Source: Paenibacillus sp. 32352
Lineage (GTDB): Bacteria > Bacillota > Bacilli > Paenibacillales > NBRC-103111
DNA: 64,000 bases
Reading direction: 5' to 3'
Assembly: GCF_002042965.1 (NCBI RefSeq)
Contig: NZ_MZNT01000008.1
Coordinates: forward strand, 124,001 to 188,000
Positions 7,966 through 16,884 of this stretch are shown in pieces. The position numbers and the translations under genes were made by a program. Below the pieces are notes generated by a model. That model worked only from the letters and a program-made list of their open reading frames with translations. It made no database searches and was not told where the DNA came from. Each line of letters starts with the position of its first letter. Position 1 is the first letter of the stretch.

Positions 7966-9216
7966 TTACGCGGAGGTGATGGTGATCGTCTTCTTGCTGT
8001 CGTCCCACTGCACATTACAGCCGAGCGCTTCGCTGACAAATCTTAGAGGCACCATGGTGTTCCCGTTAATCATCCTCGGCGCGAGCTCCAGTGTCTGGCT
8101 CTGATTATTGATTCGGGCACTGCTGTTATTGATTTGAAGCCAGACGGATGCAGCTCCTCTGTTGGCTGTGACGGATTGGTCGTTTGAGTTCCATAGCACC
8201 TCTGCCCCCAGCTTCTCAAAAATAGTCCGCATAGGCACAAGGGTGCTCCCATCCACGATAACCGGAGGCTGCTCGAAGATTAAGTAATCTCCGTCTACGA
8301 TAACGGTAATCCAGTCGTCCAGAACTAACGGCTCAAAATCGATCCCAGTGCCGGTCAATTTCTTGCGTGCCTCCGAAATCTCCTGGATCGTCTGCTCGCG
8401 CTGCTTAAGGAGAGAGTTCTTCACGTTCAGCCAGGCGTCGCGGATGTCGCGCAGCGATTCGTTTTTTTGGGCTTGCACGCTGTGCTCGGTTTCACTGATC
8501 CGCTTGTTCATACCGGCTTCAGCCTTGGCCAGGGCATCCGCCATCAATTGTTCCGCCTCGGACTTCGTCAGCTTTCCTTTCTCATACCTGTCCATAATGC
8601 TGCCTGCACTATGAATGGACGAATCCTTCTCAAAACCGTCCATGACACTTCCAGCGGAGTGCTGATTCGCTTCGTCGTCGTAGGTATCCATCGCGCTGCC
8701 TGCATGATTCGGGTCAAGAGTATCATCATACTGATCGGTTGCGCTGCCTGCCGAGTTGGCATCCAAGCTATCCTCAAATTGATCCATTGGGCTGCCGGCC
8801 CTATTCGGATCCATGATACTTTTGTATAGATTCATAGGACCTCCGGCACGATTCTTATCCGCTTTCCGGACATAATCCTTAAACTCGGAGCTGTTTTCTT
8901 TATACTTTTGCTTCAATTGTTGAATGTCGCTGTCTATCAGGCTTGTCATTGTATCCAAATCGGCATGGGACCGCCGCATAAGCTCATTATAGACCGCCAT
9001 CATTTGACTGTGATAGGTGTCATACAAATGCCTTTCATTCTGAAGATACTGATCATACAGGTCCCGGTGTTTTTTCTCAAAGGTCTGGTATTGCTCCGAT
9101 ATTTGGTTGATGAAGGCCGTATCGGCCGCCAAGGCGGGATGGGCTCCCCCTCCCCATAATAAAGCCAAAGCAATGGAACCTGTCAGGAGCTTGCATGAAA
9201 TGCTTGATCTTCTCAT
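7966..9216 (-). CDS. Exported repeat protein with C-terminal copper-amine-oxidase-N-like domain
   Basis: This is a 416-residue exported protein. A signal peptide ends near ALA-AD at about residue 30. A helical charged region follows, then six perfect-length 16-residue repeats, then a second helical region. The C-terminal 110 residues are a copper amine oxidase N-terminal-like domain, with VIVDGSTLVPMRTIFEKLGA, its sister MVPLRFVSEALG, and the terminal VQWDDSKKTITIT. That domain is common in Paenibacillus and Bacillus wall-associated proteins and need not bind copper. The ATG at 9216 is chosen over a TTG ten codons upstream (9246) because GGAGG lies 6 nt before it. The function is unknown; wall association is inferred. 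Confidence 0.75.
   Translation of the reverse strand: MRRSSISCKLLTGSIALALLWGGGAHPALAADTAFINQISEQYQTFEKKHRDLYDQYLQNERHLYDTYHSQMMAVYNELMRRSHADLDTMTSLIDSDIQQLKQKYKENSSEFKDYVRKADKNRAGGPMNLYKSIMDPNRAGSPMDQFEDSLDANSAGSATDQYDDTLDPNHAGSAMDTYDDEANQHSAGSVMDGFEKDSSIHSAGSIMDRYEKGKLTKSEAEQLMADALAKAEAGMNKRISETEHSVQAQKNESLRDIRDAWLNVKNSLLKQREQTIQEISEARKKLTGTGIDFEPLVLDDWITVIVDGDYLIFEQPPVIVDGSTLVPMRTIFEKLGAEVLWNSNDQSVTANRGAASVWLQINNSSARINNQSQTLELAPRMINGNTMVPLRFVSEALGCNVQWDDSKKTITITSA
8566..8853 (-). repeat. Six tandem 48-bp (16-residue) coding repeats
   Basis: Six consecutive 16-residue units begin with NRAG, NRAG, NSAG, NHAG, HSAG and HSAG. The consensus is roughly [NH]xAGSxMDxYxxxLDx. The period is exact, with no insertion. 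The protein-level match (AGS, MD, Y/F) is stronger than the DNA identity, which indicates an old, selected repeat and not recent slippage. Confidence 0.85.
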
Positions 9217-9388
9217 TCTCATCCTCCACAAATGTTGAATTGACAATTATGTATAATGATACTATAAAAAATGGAAATAAAAATAGGAAAATGGGAGGTG
9301 AATCCAGTAGGCAGGTTGTCACGGATTTACCCATTCCTTGGTAAAAACGGCCCCCCTGATTTTTGGAATGATCGTCCTAAGAAAAAAA

Positions 9389-9405
9389 GTTTCATTTCGT
9401 GAAAC
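9389..9405. promoter_or_regulatory. Inverted repeat in the 9217-9596 intergenic region
   Basis: GTTTCA and TGAAAC flank a 5-nt spacer in the divergent region between the repeat protein and the KAS III gene. It could be an operator. No confident -35/-10 pair is visible; a TTGACC at 9446-9451 lacks a good -10 partner. The rest of this 380-bp gap shows nothing recognisable. Confidence 0.35.
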
Positions 9406-9596
9406 AAGTGAAATCACAGCTGCTCTCCGGGGCGGCTTGTTTGCTTTGACCAGGTATTAGAAAAAAATAGTACTTTTAGCTTCAGCGGAATAGTTTACAA
9501 TAGGGTATACAAGTTTCGACAAGCAATCATGTATCACGGTCCTCGATTACATCTCATAGTGGATTTGACAACGTGCATGCATGAGGAGGGTTAACT

Positions 9597-10589
9597 ATGC
9601 AGAGCAGAAACATTAAAATAACGGGTACAGGCAAATATTTGCCCAAACGGGTTGTAACGGCGGAAGAGATGGATGAGATGCTGGGAGTTCCGGCGGGATG
9701 GGTACAGAAAAAGTCAGACGTCAAGCGAAGGCATTTCGTCGAGGATGAGACGGCATCCCAGATGGGAGCCATTGCTGCCCGGGAAGCCTTAAGGCAGGCG
9801 GGTATGCAATTCACCGACATCGATTGTCTGGTATGCGCGAGCGGCACGATGGAGCAGCCGATTCCAAGCACAGCCTCACTCATCCAAAGGGCGCTGGGGC
9901 AGGAATGGTCCGGAGTTCCCGCCTTCGATATCAATTCAACGTGTCTAAGCTTCCTGACCGGACTCGATGTGATGTCTTACATGGTGACAGCAGGCAGATA
10001 CCGGCGCGTGCTGCTCGTTTCGACGGAGATTGCCTCCCTCGGTCTCAACTGGTCGCATAAGGAGAGCGCAGCCCTGTTCGGAGACGGAGCGGCGGCTGTC
10101 CTTATCGAGGCGGCAGAGGAGAGGGAAGGCTCCCGCATCCTGTGCTCCGCCATGAAGACGTACAGCTCCGGCGCACATCTCTCGCAAATTCGCGGAGGCG
10201 GCACGGGAGCGCATGCGTTGTCCGGGCAGGAGGAGGAAGCCTTCCTGTTCGAGATGGACGGACCGGGGATCTACAAGATGGCATCGCGGATTCTGCCCGG
10301 CTTTGCAGCATCGCTATTGCAGGAGGCCGGGTGCTCGATGAAGGATATTCAGGTGGTCGTGCCGCATCAGGGAAGCGCGATGGCGATGAGGCTGATCAGC
10401 CGCAAGCTGAACATTTCGCAGGAGCAGCTGATGTTTATTACCCCGACGCACGGCAATACGATTGCGGCTTCCATCCCGATGGGGCTGCATGAAGCGATCC
10501 GTGAAGGGCGCATAACCCGCGGCTCGAGGGTGATGCTGCTCGGGACGTCAGCCGGCCTGTCGGTCGGAGGGATGATCCTTGACTACTAG
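9597..10589 (+). CDS. Beta-ketoacyl-ACP synthase III-like enzyme
   Basis: This 330-residue thiolase-fold enzyme would condense an acyl starter with a second acyl unit (Claisen type). All three catalytic residues of the FabH family are present: Cys in INSTCLSFLTG near residue 112, His in VVPHQGSAMAM near 258, and Asn in THGNTIAASIP near 288. The usual HQAN is HQGS here, which argues for a specialised paralogue and not the housekeeping FabH. It has an AGGAGG site and is the first gene of a six-gene chain with overlapping ends. The context of ATP-grasp, SDR and adenylating enzymes suggests a fatty-acid-derived product. No acyl carrier protein is encoded nearby. Confidence 0.85.
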   Translation: MQSRNIKITGTGKYLPKRVVTAEEMDEMLGVPAGWVQKKSDVKRRHFVEDETASQMGAIAAREALRQAGMQFTDIDCLVCASGTMEQPIPSTASLIQRALGQEWSGVPAFDINSTCLSFLTGLDVMSYMVTAGRYRRVLLVSTEIASLGLNWSHKESAALFGDGAAAVLIEAAEEREGSRILCSAMKTYSSGAHLSQIRGGGTGAHALSGQEEEAFLFEMDGPGIYKMASRILPGFAASLLQEAGCSMKDIQVVVPHQGSAMAMRLISRKLNISQEQLMFITPTHGNTIAASIPMGLHEAIREGRITRGSRVMLLGTSAGLSVGGMILDY

Positions 10590-11859
10590 CGGTCAGCGAT
10601 CGGAGACGGGGAAGCGGGTACTGCTGACGGGGGGACGGGCGCCGGCTGCTCTGGATCTGGCCCGCCAGCTGGCGGCGAACGGGCACCTCGTCTTCATGGC
10701 CGAGAGCTGTCCGCAGCACTTGTGCTGGCGGTCCAGAGCGGTACGGCGCAGCTACATCGTACCGGAGCCTGCTATCCATCCGAAAGCCTATGTGGAGGCT
10801 TTAAAGCAACTTATTGAGAAGGAACGGATCGAATGGCTGCTGCCGATGTGCGAGGAGCTGTTCTACGTGGCCGGAGGCCTGGCCGAGCTTAGCCCCCTAT
10901 GCCGTGTCTTCGTGGAGCCGCTCGATAAATTACGGCGCCTGCACAGCAAATGGGAGTTCATACAGCGGGCCGCGCAGCTGGGGCTCGCCGTACCGGAGAC
11001 GCGGCTGTTAACGTCGCAGCAGGACTGCCTTGCCTTCATGGAGCGGGCCGCGGAAGAGGCCAGGCTCCGGCATGAGGCTGGAGGCCCTGCTGCTACGAAA
11101 TGGGTGTTTAAGCCGGTGTTTTCCCGGTTTTCCAGCAAGGTATTCCTAGCGGAGGCTGCTGCAGATGGCTGGCGATCCTATACGCTGACTATAAGGGAAC
11201 TGCCGGTTTCGGCGGCTGCACCTTGGGTCGCGCAGCAGTATATGGAGGGAGCCGCCTATTGCAGCTACAGCATCGCCCATCAGGGAAGGATAACCGCGCA
11301 TGCGGTGTACCCGGTCCGATTTACGGCAGGGCTCGGCGCCTGCATCAGCTTCGAACCGGTACGGCATTCGGGGATCGACCGCTGGGTCGAGCACTTCGTA
11401 CAGGAAGAGGGCTTTACAGGACAGATCGCCTTTGATTTCATAGAAGCAGAGGATGGAACGGCCTATCCGCTGGAATGCAATCCTAGAGCGACCAGCGGGG
11501 TTCATCTGTTTCGGCCGGAGGACCGGCTGGATCAGGCGTTGTTTGGGGGCGAACGGCAGCTGCAATCGGAGCAGAAGCGGATCACGCCGCAGACGGGCCG
11601 CAGAGCCATGATTACCGTGGCTATGATAAGCTACGGTCTGGCGGCTGCATTATCTCCCGCAGGACGGAGCCGCTTCTCCTGTTGGCTGCGATTCCTTGCA
11701 GGGGCGCAGGATGTCGTGCTCCGGCTTCGTGATCCGCAGCCGTTCTGGCAGCAATTCCGGCTCGTATATTGGAATTGGCGCAAGGGCAGGGAGCATCGGA
11801 TTTCCGTGATGGAAGCGTCCACGCGGGACATTGAATGGAACGGCGGTGAGATGTATTGA
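10579..11859 (+). CDS. ATP-grasp ligase-like protein
   Basis: This 426-residue protein begins with a Rossmann-like pre-ATP-grasp domain (KRVLLTGGRAPAALDLARQL). The ATP-grasp fold follows at about residues 120-340, with TKWVFKPVFSRFSSKVFL as the lysine-containing ATP-binding strand and PLECNPRATSG as the Mg-ligand motif (E.NPR). ATP-grasp enzymes join a carboxylate to an amine, thiol or other nucleophile through an acyl phosphate. The start is TTG at 10579 with GGAGGG just upstream; it overlaps the KAS III gene by 11 bp. The last 80 residues are hydrophobic and aromatic and match nothing I know. Confidence 0.8.
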   Translation: MTTSGQRSETGKRVLLTGGRAPAALDLARQLAANGHLVFMAESCPQHLCWRSRAVRRSYIVPEPAIHPKAYVEALKQLIEKERIEWLLPMCEELFYVAGGLAELSPLCRVFVEPLDKLRRLHSKWEFIQRAAQLGLAVPETRLLTSQQDCLAFMERAAEEARLRHEAGGPAATKWVFKPVFSRFSSKVFLAEAAADGWRSYTLTIRELPVSAAAPWVAQQYMEGAAYCSYSIAHQGRITAHAVYPVRFTAGLGACISFEPVRHSGIDRWVEHFVQEEGFTGQIAFDFIEAEDGTAYPLECNPRATSGVHLFRPEDRLDQALFGGERQLQSEQKRITPQTGRRAMITVAMISYGLAAALSPAGRSRFSCWLRFLAGAQDVVLRLRDPQPFWQQFRLVYWNWRKGREHRISVMEASTRDIEWNGGEMY

Positions 11860-12848
11860 GAGTATTGGTCACGGGGGGGACCGGATTTCTGGGCAGGAGC
11901 TTATCGATAGCTCTATATAAGCTCGGTCATGAGGTGACGGCGACCGGAAGGAAGGAACGAATCGGAGCCGAGCTGACCGAACAGGGGATCACCTTCGTCC
12001 CGTCCCGGCTGGAGGACACGGTTCAGATGGCCCGGCTTTGTGAGGGGCAGGAGATCGTGTTCCACTGCGCAGCCTTGTCTTCGTTATGGGGCAGCTATAA
12101 CGATTTCTATGAGAGCAACGTTACGGGGACCCGTAATGTGATTAAAGGGTGCGCCGCCAACGGCGTGCAGCGGCTTATCCATGTATCGACGCCAAGCATT
12201 TATTTCGACTACACCGATCGGTATGGGATCGTGGAGACGGCCCCTTTACCACGCAGAGCGGCCAATGGATATGCGGAGACAAAGCTTCTGGCGGAGCAGG
12301 AGGTCGACCAGGCCTATGAATCCGGCCTTCCGGTCATAACGATTCGGCCCCGTGCCCTATTCGGCCCGGGAGACCCGGCGATTATTCCGAGACTGATTCA
12401 AGCGAATCGCCAGGGGAGACTGCCGCTCATTCGAGGCGGACAGGCTGTAATCGACATGACCTATATCGATAATGCCGTCGATGCGCTGCTGCTGTGCATG
12501 TCGGCTCCTGCCGCCGCCCTGGGGCGTAAATTTAATATAACGAACGATGAGCCGGTCCGGTTCATCGATGCGCTGTACTATTTGTTCGAGCGGCTCGGGG
12601 AGCCGATGCAGGCGAGACGCATTCCTTATCCCGCAGCCTACTTGGCGGCGGGATGCATGGAAGGGCTGGCCCGTTTGTTCGGGAGCGGCAAGGAGCCGCT
12701 ATTGACCCGGTATGCGGTCGGCCTGCTCGGCAGAGGCCAGACGCTCGACATTTCGGCGGCGAAGGAGCTGCTCGGGTACCGTCCCCGGGTGACGGTGAAG
12801 GAAGGGATTGACGCCTATGCCGCTTGGTATAAGGAACAGCATGGTTAA
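11856..12848 (+). CDS. NAD(P)-dependent epimerase/dehydratase (3-beta-HSD-like extended SDR)
   Basis: This is a 330-residue extended short-chain dehydrogenase. The Rossmann motif VLVTGGTGFLG opens the protein. The catalytic set is Ser/Thr in VSTPSIYFD near 110 and YAETK near residue 140. The ending resembles the 3-beta-hydroxysteroid dehydrogenase/OleD branch, whose members reduce or oxidise beta-keto or beta-hydroxy acyl groups. The start is TTG at 11856, overlapping the ATP-grasp stop by 4 bp. In this cluster it could act on the condensation product of the KAS III-like enzyme; that is an inference. Confidence 0.85.
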   Translation: MRVLVTGGTGFLGRSLSIALYKLGHEVTATGRKERIGAELTEQGITFVPSRLEDTVQMARLCEGQEIVFHCAALSSLWGSYNDFYESNVTGTRNVIKGCAANGVQRLIHVSTPSIYFDYTDRYGIVETAPLPRRAANGYAETKLLAEQEVDQAYESGLPVITIRPRALFGPGDPAIIPRLIQANRQGRLPLIRGGQAVIDMTYIDNAVDALLLCMSAPAAALGRKFNITNDEPVRFIDALYYLFERLGEPMQARRIPYPAAYLAAGCMEGLARLFGSGKEPLLTRYAVGLLGRGQTLDISAAKELLGYRPRVTVKEGIDAYAAWYKEQHG

Positions 12849-13692
12849 AGTATACACAGAAGTGACCCTGATGGCGGCGGGCTATTGCACGCATAAGGAG
12901 CGGATAACCATCCGTGGAGGAAGCGGCCGGACCGTACGTTTTCCGGCTTTATTTGCACTTATCGAGCATCCGGAGCGGGGGCCGGTTCTGTTCGATACCG
13001 GCTATACGGACCGTTTCTTCGAAGAAACGGCCCGATGGCCTTATTCGTTGTATGGGCGGATGACGCCGGTTTATTTCACACCGGAGGACAGTGCAGCCCA
13101 TCAGCTGCGCCTGCGTGGGATTGACCCGGCCGGTATTCGGTACATTATTATCTCTCACTTTCATGCGGATCATATCGCGGGCTTGCGGGATTTTCCGAAT
13201 GCAAGATTCATATATCTGCATGAGGCGTACGATGCCGTACGTTATCGCAAGGGCTGGAGCGCAGTGGTGGCGGGGTATTTACCGGGACTATTGCCCGATG
13301 ACTTCGAGGCGCGCTCGCTCCCCATCGATGAGAGGCGTCTCATCGAGCTGCCGCCGGAGCTGCCGTTCCGGCGGGGGATGGACGTGTTCGGGGACGGCAG
13401 CGTCATAGCCGTCGACGTGCCCGGTCATGCGGCAGGCCAGATCGGAATTATCGTGTCCTCGGAGAGTCAAGCTTACTTCTTGTGCGCGGATGCCGTATGG
13501 AGCAGCCGGGCTTACCGCGAGCTGCTGCCTCCCCATTGGATGGCGGACTTCATCATGGCAAACCGTATTCAATATAGGGACAGCTTTCACAAAGTTCATC
13601 AAGTCTATAAGCAATGCCCGGAGCTGCGGATTATCCCGTCGCATTGCGGTGAGGTATGGGATTCACTCGTGAAAGGCGGTGCTGAAGGGTGA
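12841..13692 (+). CDS. Metallo-beta-lactamase-fold hydrolase
   Basis: This 283-residue MBL-fold protein carries the dinuclear metal motif HFHADH (residues 103-108, in IISHFHADHIAGL). Further candidate ligands are the His of DVPGHAAGQIG near 200, an Asp in LCADAVW, and the His of IIPSHCGE near the C-terminus. Enzymes of this type hydrolyse lactones, thioesters or phosphodiesters. The start at 12841 has AAGGAA upstream and overlaps the preceding gene by 8 bp. Within the cluster it may act as a thioesterase or lactonase, which would fit the absence of any other hydrolase here. Confidence 0.85.
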   Translation: MVKVYTEVTLMAAGYCTHKERITIRGGSGRTVRFPALFALIEHPERGPVLFDTGYTDRFFEETARWPYSLYGRMTPVYFTPEDSAAHQLRLRGIDPAGIRYIIISHFHADHIAGLRDFPNARFIYLHEAYDAVRYRKGWSAVVAGYLPGLLPDDFEARSLPIDERRLIELPPELPFRRGMDVFGDGSVIAVDVPGHAAGQIGIIVSSESQAYFLCADAVWSSRAYRELLPPHWMADFIMANRIQYRDSFHKVHQVYKQCPELRIIPSHCGEVWDSLVKGGAEG

Positions 13693-15074
13693 TCGGCAGG
13701 CTGTTGATTGTATGGTATTACTTGCTGACGAAATACCGCATGAGATTTTCCTCCCGCGAACGGTTAGAGCAGTGGCAGGAGAAACGCATACGGAGGCATC
13801 TCCGGTTCGTAAGGAGCCGCTCTGCATTTTACAGGGAGCTATGGGGAGAGCTCCCCGACAGTGAATGGGGACGGTTCCCGATCATCGGGAAACCGGAGAT
13901 GATGGAGCATTTCAACCGGTTGAACACGGCGGGGATCGACAGGGACGAAGCCTTTGCTCTGGCGCTGAAGGCTGAGGCGAGCCGGGACTTCACCCCTACG
14001 ATCGGCTCGATTACGATCGGCATGTCCTCGGGCACCTCCGGCAGCAGAGGGCTGTTCCTGGTCAGCACCCGGGAACGGATGGCCTGGGCCGGCACGGTGC
14101 TCGCCAAGGTGCTGCCCCGCTCGCTGCTTCACCGCGAGCGGATCGCATTCTTCCTGCGCGCCGACAGCAATCTGTACGGCAGCGTCGGCAGCCGCAGGCT
14201 GCAGTTCCGGTTCTACGATCTGCTCGACCCGTTGGCCGAGCATGTGGATAGTCTGAACCGGCAGCAGCCTACGATCCTGGCGGCGCCCCCGTCGCTGCTG
14301 CGCGTGCTGGCCGAGGCTGCGGAGAGCGGCAGGCTGGACATTCAGCCGCACCGCATTTTGTCGGTGGCCGAGGTGCTGGATCCGTTGGACTGCGAACGGA
14401 TAGAGGCGGCATTCAAGCAGAAGGTGCACCAAATTTATCAGTGTACCGAGGGCTTCCTGGCCGTTACCTGCCCACACGGAACGCTTCATCTCAACGAGGA
14501 TATCGTCGCGGTGGAGAAGGACTATCTGGACGCAAGCCTGCGTAAGTTCGTACCGATCATTACGGATTTCTCACGGACGACACAGCCGATCATCCGTTAT
14601 CGGTTGAATGATATATTAACCGAGAGGGCGGAGCCTTGTCCTTGCGGGTCCCCTCATCTGGCTTTAGAGCGGGTAGAGGGACGCTGTGACGATCTCTTTT
14701 ATTTGTACGGCTTGGCGGATGGGGGGCTTGTTCCGGTATTTCCTGATTTTATCAGCCGTGCTATTATTTCCGCATCGGAGGATGTCGAAGAATACAAGGC
14801 CGTACAGCATGCCCCGGATGCCTTGGAGATCTCCATAAGGCTCAAGCAGGGGAAGGAAGGCAGTATGGACCCGGTTCAACAGAGCATCCTGGATTCGCTG
14901 GACCGCTTATGGGCTAGAATAGGCTGTTCTGCGCCGTCCGTCCAATTCAGCCTGCTGAACTGGACACCGGGCGTTCAGAAGCTTAGACGTGTCGAGCGCA
15001 GGTTCAGTCCTATGACTGGGAAAGGGGAGATAAGGATTGAATCAGCAACCATATATGCCGGTTCAGCTAAATAA
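13689..15074 (+). CDS. Adenylate-forming enzyme (F390-synthetase/phenylacetate-CoA-ligase-like)
   Basis: This 461-residue enzyme belongs to the AMP-forming acyl-activating superfamily, in the branch that includes coenzyme F390 synthetase-like and phenylacetate-CoA-ligase-like proteins. The phosphate-binding loop is MSSGTSGSRGLF near residue 115, and the adenine-contact motif is YQCTEGFLAVTC near 250. RYRLNDIL near 300 and the cysteine pair CPCG follow. The start is GTG, overlapping the MBL stop by 4 bp. It would activate a carboxylate as an adenylate, possibly for transfer to CoA or an amine. A true F420-related role is unlikely to be readable from sequence alone. Confidence 0.8.
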   Translation: MIGRLLIVWYYLLTKYRMRFSSRERLEQWQEKRIRRHLRFVRSRSAFYRELWGELPDSEWGRFPIIGKPEMMEHFNRLNTAGIDRDEAFALALKAEASRDFTPTIGSITIGMSSGTSGSRGLFLVSTRERMAWAGTVLAKVLPRSLLHRERIAFFLRADSNLYGSVGSRRLQFRFYDLLDPLAEHVDSLNRQQPTILAAPPSLLRVLAEAAESGRLDIQPHRILSVAEVLDPLDCERIEAAFKQKVHQIYQCTEGFLAVTCPHGTLHLNEDIVAVEKDYLDASLRKFVPIITDFSRTTQPIIRYRLNDILTERAEPCPCGSPHLALERVEGRCDDLFYLYGLADGGLVPVFPDFISRAIISASEDVEEYKAVQHAPDALEISIRLKQGKEGSMDPVQQSILDSLDRLWARIGCSAPSVQFSLLNWTPGVQKLRRVERRFSPMTGKGEIRIESATIYAGSAK

Positions 15075-15921
15075 AAGCGATAGGCCGATTGCGGTCGTCA
15101 CTGGCGCGTCCAGCGGCTTCGGCCTGCTTACCGCATTGGAGCTTGCCAGGCAGGGCTATCGGGTCATGGCCACGATGCGCGATACAGCCAACAATCACAT
15201 GCTGATGCAGCAGGCCGACGAGGCCGGGCTGGCCTCGTTCATTGAATGCATGCCGCTGGATGTGACGGATCACGGCGCAATTTCCGCTGCCGTTGCCCGA
15301 GTGATCGATAGGCACGGATCAATCGATGTTCTTGTCAATAATGCGGGGCTGGCCATCGGAGGATGCATTGAGGAGATCCCCATGGAGGATTGGGAGAAGC
15401 AAATGGACGTGAATTTCTTCGGTCTGGTCGCTATGACCCAGGCCGTGCTTCCCTTTATGCGCGAACGCCGACAAGGCAAGGTGATCCAGATCAGCAGCGT
15501 AAGCGGCAGAGTAGGCTTTCCGGGCTATGGACCTTATGCAGCCTCCAAGTTTGCGGTAGAGGGCTTTAGCGAAGCGCTGCGGCTCGAAATGCTCCCCTTC
15601 GGCGTCCATGTGGTCTTGGCCGAACCGGGGGCTTACAAGACGAGCATATGGAATAAAGGCTTTGAGCATATGGGGGCACGAGCTTCCAAGGATTCCCCTT
15701 ACAGCCGATATCTCAACGCCATTATGAACTATTCGAAGCGCACGGCAGAGCATGCGGATGACCCTCAAGAGGTCGCCCGCGCCGTTGCCGGGATCGCCCG
15801 TTCCCGTTACCCCCGGTTGCGTTACACCTTAGGGAAAGGGGCACGAGCGGCCATTCTAGGGAAAGCGCTGCTGCCCTGGAAATGGTTCGAGCGGATCCTG
15901 CTCAGGGAGCTGGAGAAGTGA
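15037..15921 (+). CDS. Classical short-chain dehydrogenase/reductase
   Basis: This 294-residue SDR carries the cofactor motif TGASSGFG (residues 24-31), NNAG near 100, catalytic Ser in QISSVSGR near 150, and YAASK near residue 168. It would reduce or oxidise a carbonyl or hydroxyl with NAD(P). The start is TTG preceded by AGGGGAGATAAGGA and lies inside the end of the adenylating-enzyme gene (38 bp overlap), so it is the last translationally coupled member of the six-gene unit. No terminator is seen directly after it. Confidence 0.88.
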   Translation: MNQQPYMPVQLNKSDRPIAVVTGASSGFGLLTALELARQGYRVMATMRDTANNHMLMQQADEAGLASFIECMPLDVTDHGAISAAVARVIDRHGSIDVLVNNAGLAIGGCIEEIPMEDWEKQMDVNFFGLVAMTQAVLPFMRERRQGKVIQISSVSGRVGFPGYGPYAASKFAVEGFSEALRLEMLPFGVHVVLAEPGAYKTSIWNKGFEHMGARASKDSPYSRYLNAIMNYSKRTAEHADDPQEVARAVAGIARSRYPRLRYTLGKGARAAILGKALLPWKWFERILLRELEK

Positions 15922-15986
15922 AGCAGGAGGCGGAAATCCCTTCTCCAGCAACCCGAATGAAATTTTTATGATAGGGATGTGCCTGG

Positions 15987-16850
15987 ATGGATAAAAACAG
16001 AAGACTTCGTGATTTAAGCTTTGGCACGATAAGCGTAGCTGACAAATCGCTTATTCTCGGAGCGGGGGTAACGCCGCTGGGAGACCCCTTGTCAGGTTTA
16101 TTGGCGAACGAATTCAATCATAACTTCGATGCCTATGACAAGGCTATCGATTCTATCTACAACGAGACGCATATAGGCGGCTCGGGCCTACACCATTTGC
16201 TGGACGGCCAGCATACGATTTGGGGGGCATTCGAAGCGGTGAGAGATGTCAAGACGGATGATTCCTTCGTCACCGAGCTTCTTCAAGCGTGTGAGCATCT
16301 ATTGAGGGACGCCGCCTCCAAGTCGGGAATCAACCCGTTATTTTCTTTGACGCAGGAGCAGTTCAACCACTTGGGGAATATGGTAGGTGAACTGGGCATT
16401 TCCAAAACCTTTTTGGCAGACGCCCTTACTTTTAACGGTTCGGAGCTGCTTGGAGGCCTTGGGGGACTTGCAGCGTCACTGCTGCTTGGGAATCAACCGG
16501 ATCCTTCACGATTATCCAGGCTTTCCGGGGGGCTTCTTATCTCATCGCTTGTGACAGCGAACCCTATTCTGTTCCCGATAGCGGCCGGCGGAATGGTATA
16601 CAGTGCAATCCGAAGCGGCGATCCGGTTGCAGCGATGAAGCAATGCGGCAAAGGAGCTTTAGTCTCAGGCAGCGCCTTGCTCGTCTCGTCGTTAGTCGGT
16701 GGACCTGTCTGGATTGGCTGCCTCACGGGTGCGGCGGTAGCGCTGCTGGTCTCCTATGCGGTAACGAATCCGGAGGATGCCTTCCGGAGACTCAAGGCTC
16801 TTATGCGGCCTGCAGCTGTGCTGTACCGCAAAATTTCGCTACAAATATAG
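15987..16850 (+). CDS. Unknown protein with hydrophobic C-terminal half
   Basis: This 287-residue protein has no family I recognise. Residues 1-140 are soluble in character, with acidic and aromatic stretches (GSGLHHLLDGQHTIWGAFEA). From about 150 onward there are three glycine- and alanine-rich hydrophobic stretches (ELLGGLGGLAASLLLG, ILFPIAAGGMVYSAI, GCLTGAAVALLVSYAV) that could be membrane helices. The last 20 residues are basic. It precedes, by 34 bp, another unknown gene with two membrane helices, and the pair lies convergent to the Ycf46-type operon. They may form a functional unit, but nothing in the sequence proves it. Confidence 0.55.
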   Translation: MDKNRRLRDLSFGTISVADKSLILGAGVTPLGDPLSGLLANEFNHNFDAYDKAIDSIYNETHIGGSGLHHLLDGQHTIWGAFEAVRDVKTDDSFVTELLQACEHLLRDAASKSGINPLFSLTQEQFNHLGNMVGELGISKTFLADALTFNGSELLGGLGGLAASLLLGNQPDPSRLSRLSGGLLISSLVTANPILFPIAAGGMVYSAIRSGDPVAAMKQCGKGALVSGSALLVSSLVGGPVWIGCLTGAAVALLVSYAVTNPEDAFRRLKALMRPAAVLYRKISLQI

Positions 16851-16884
16851 CCAGCTATAGCCAACGACGACAAGGAGATACAGG

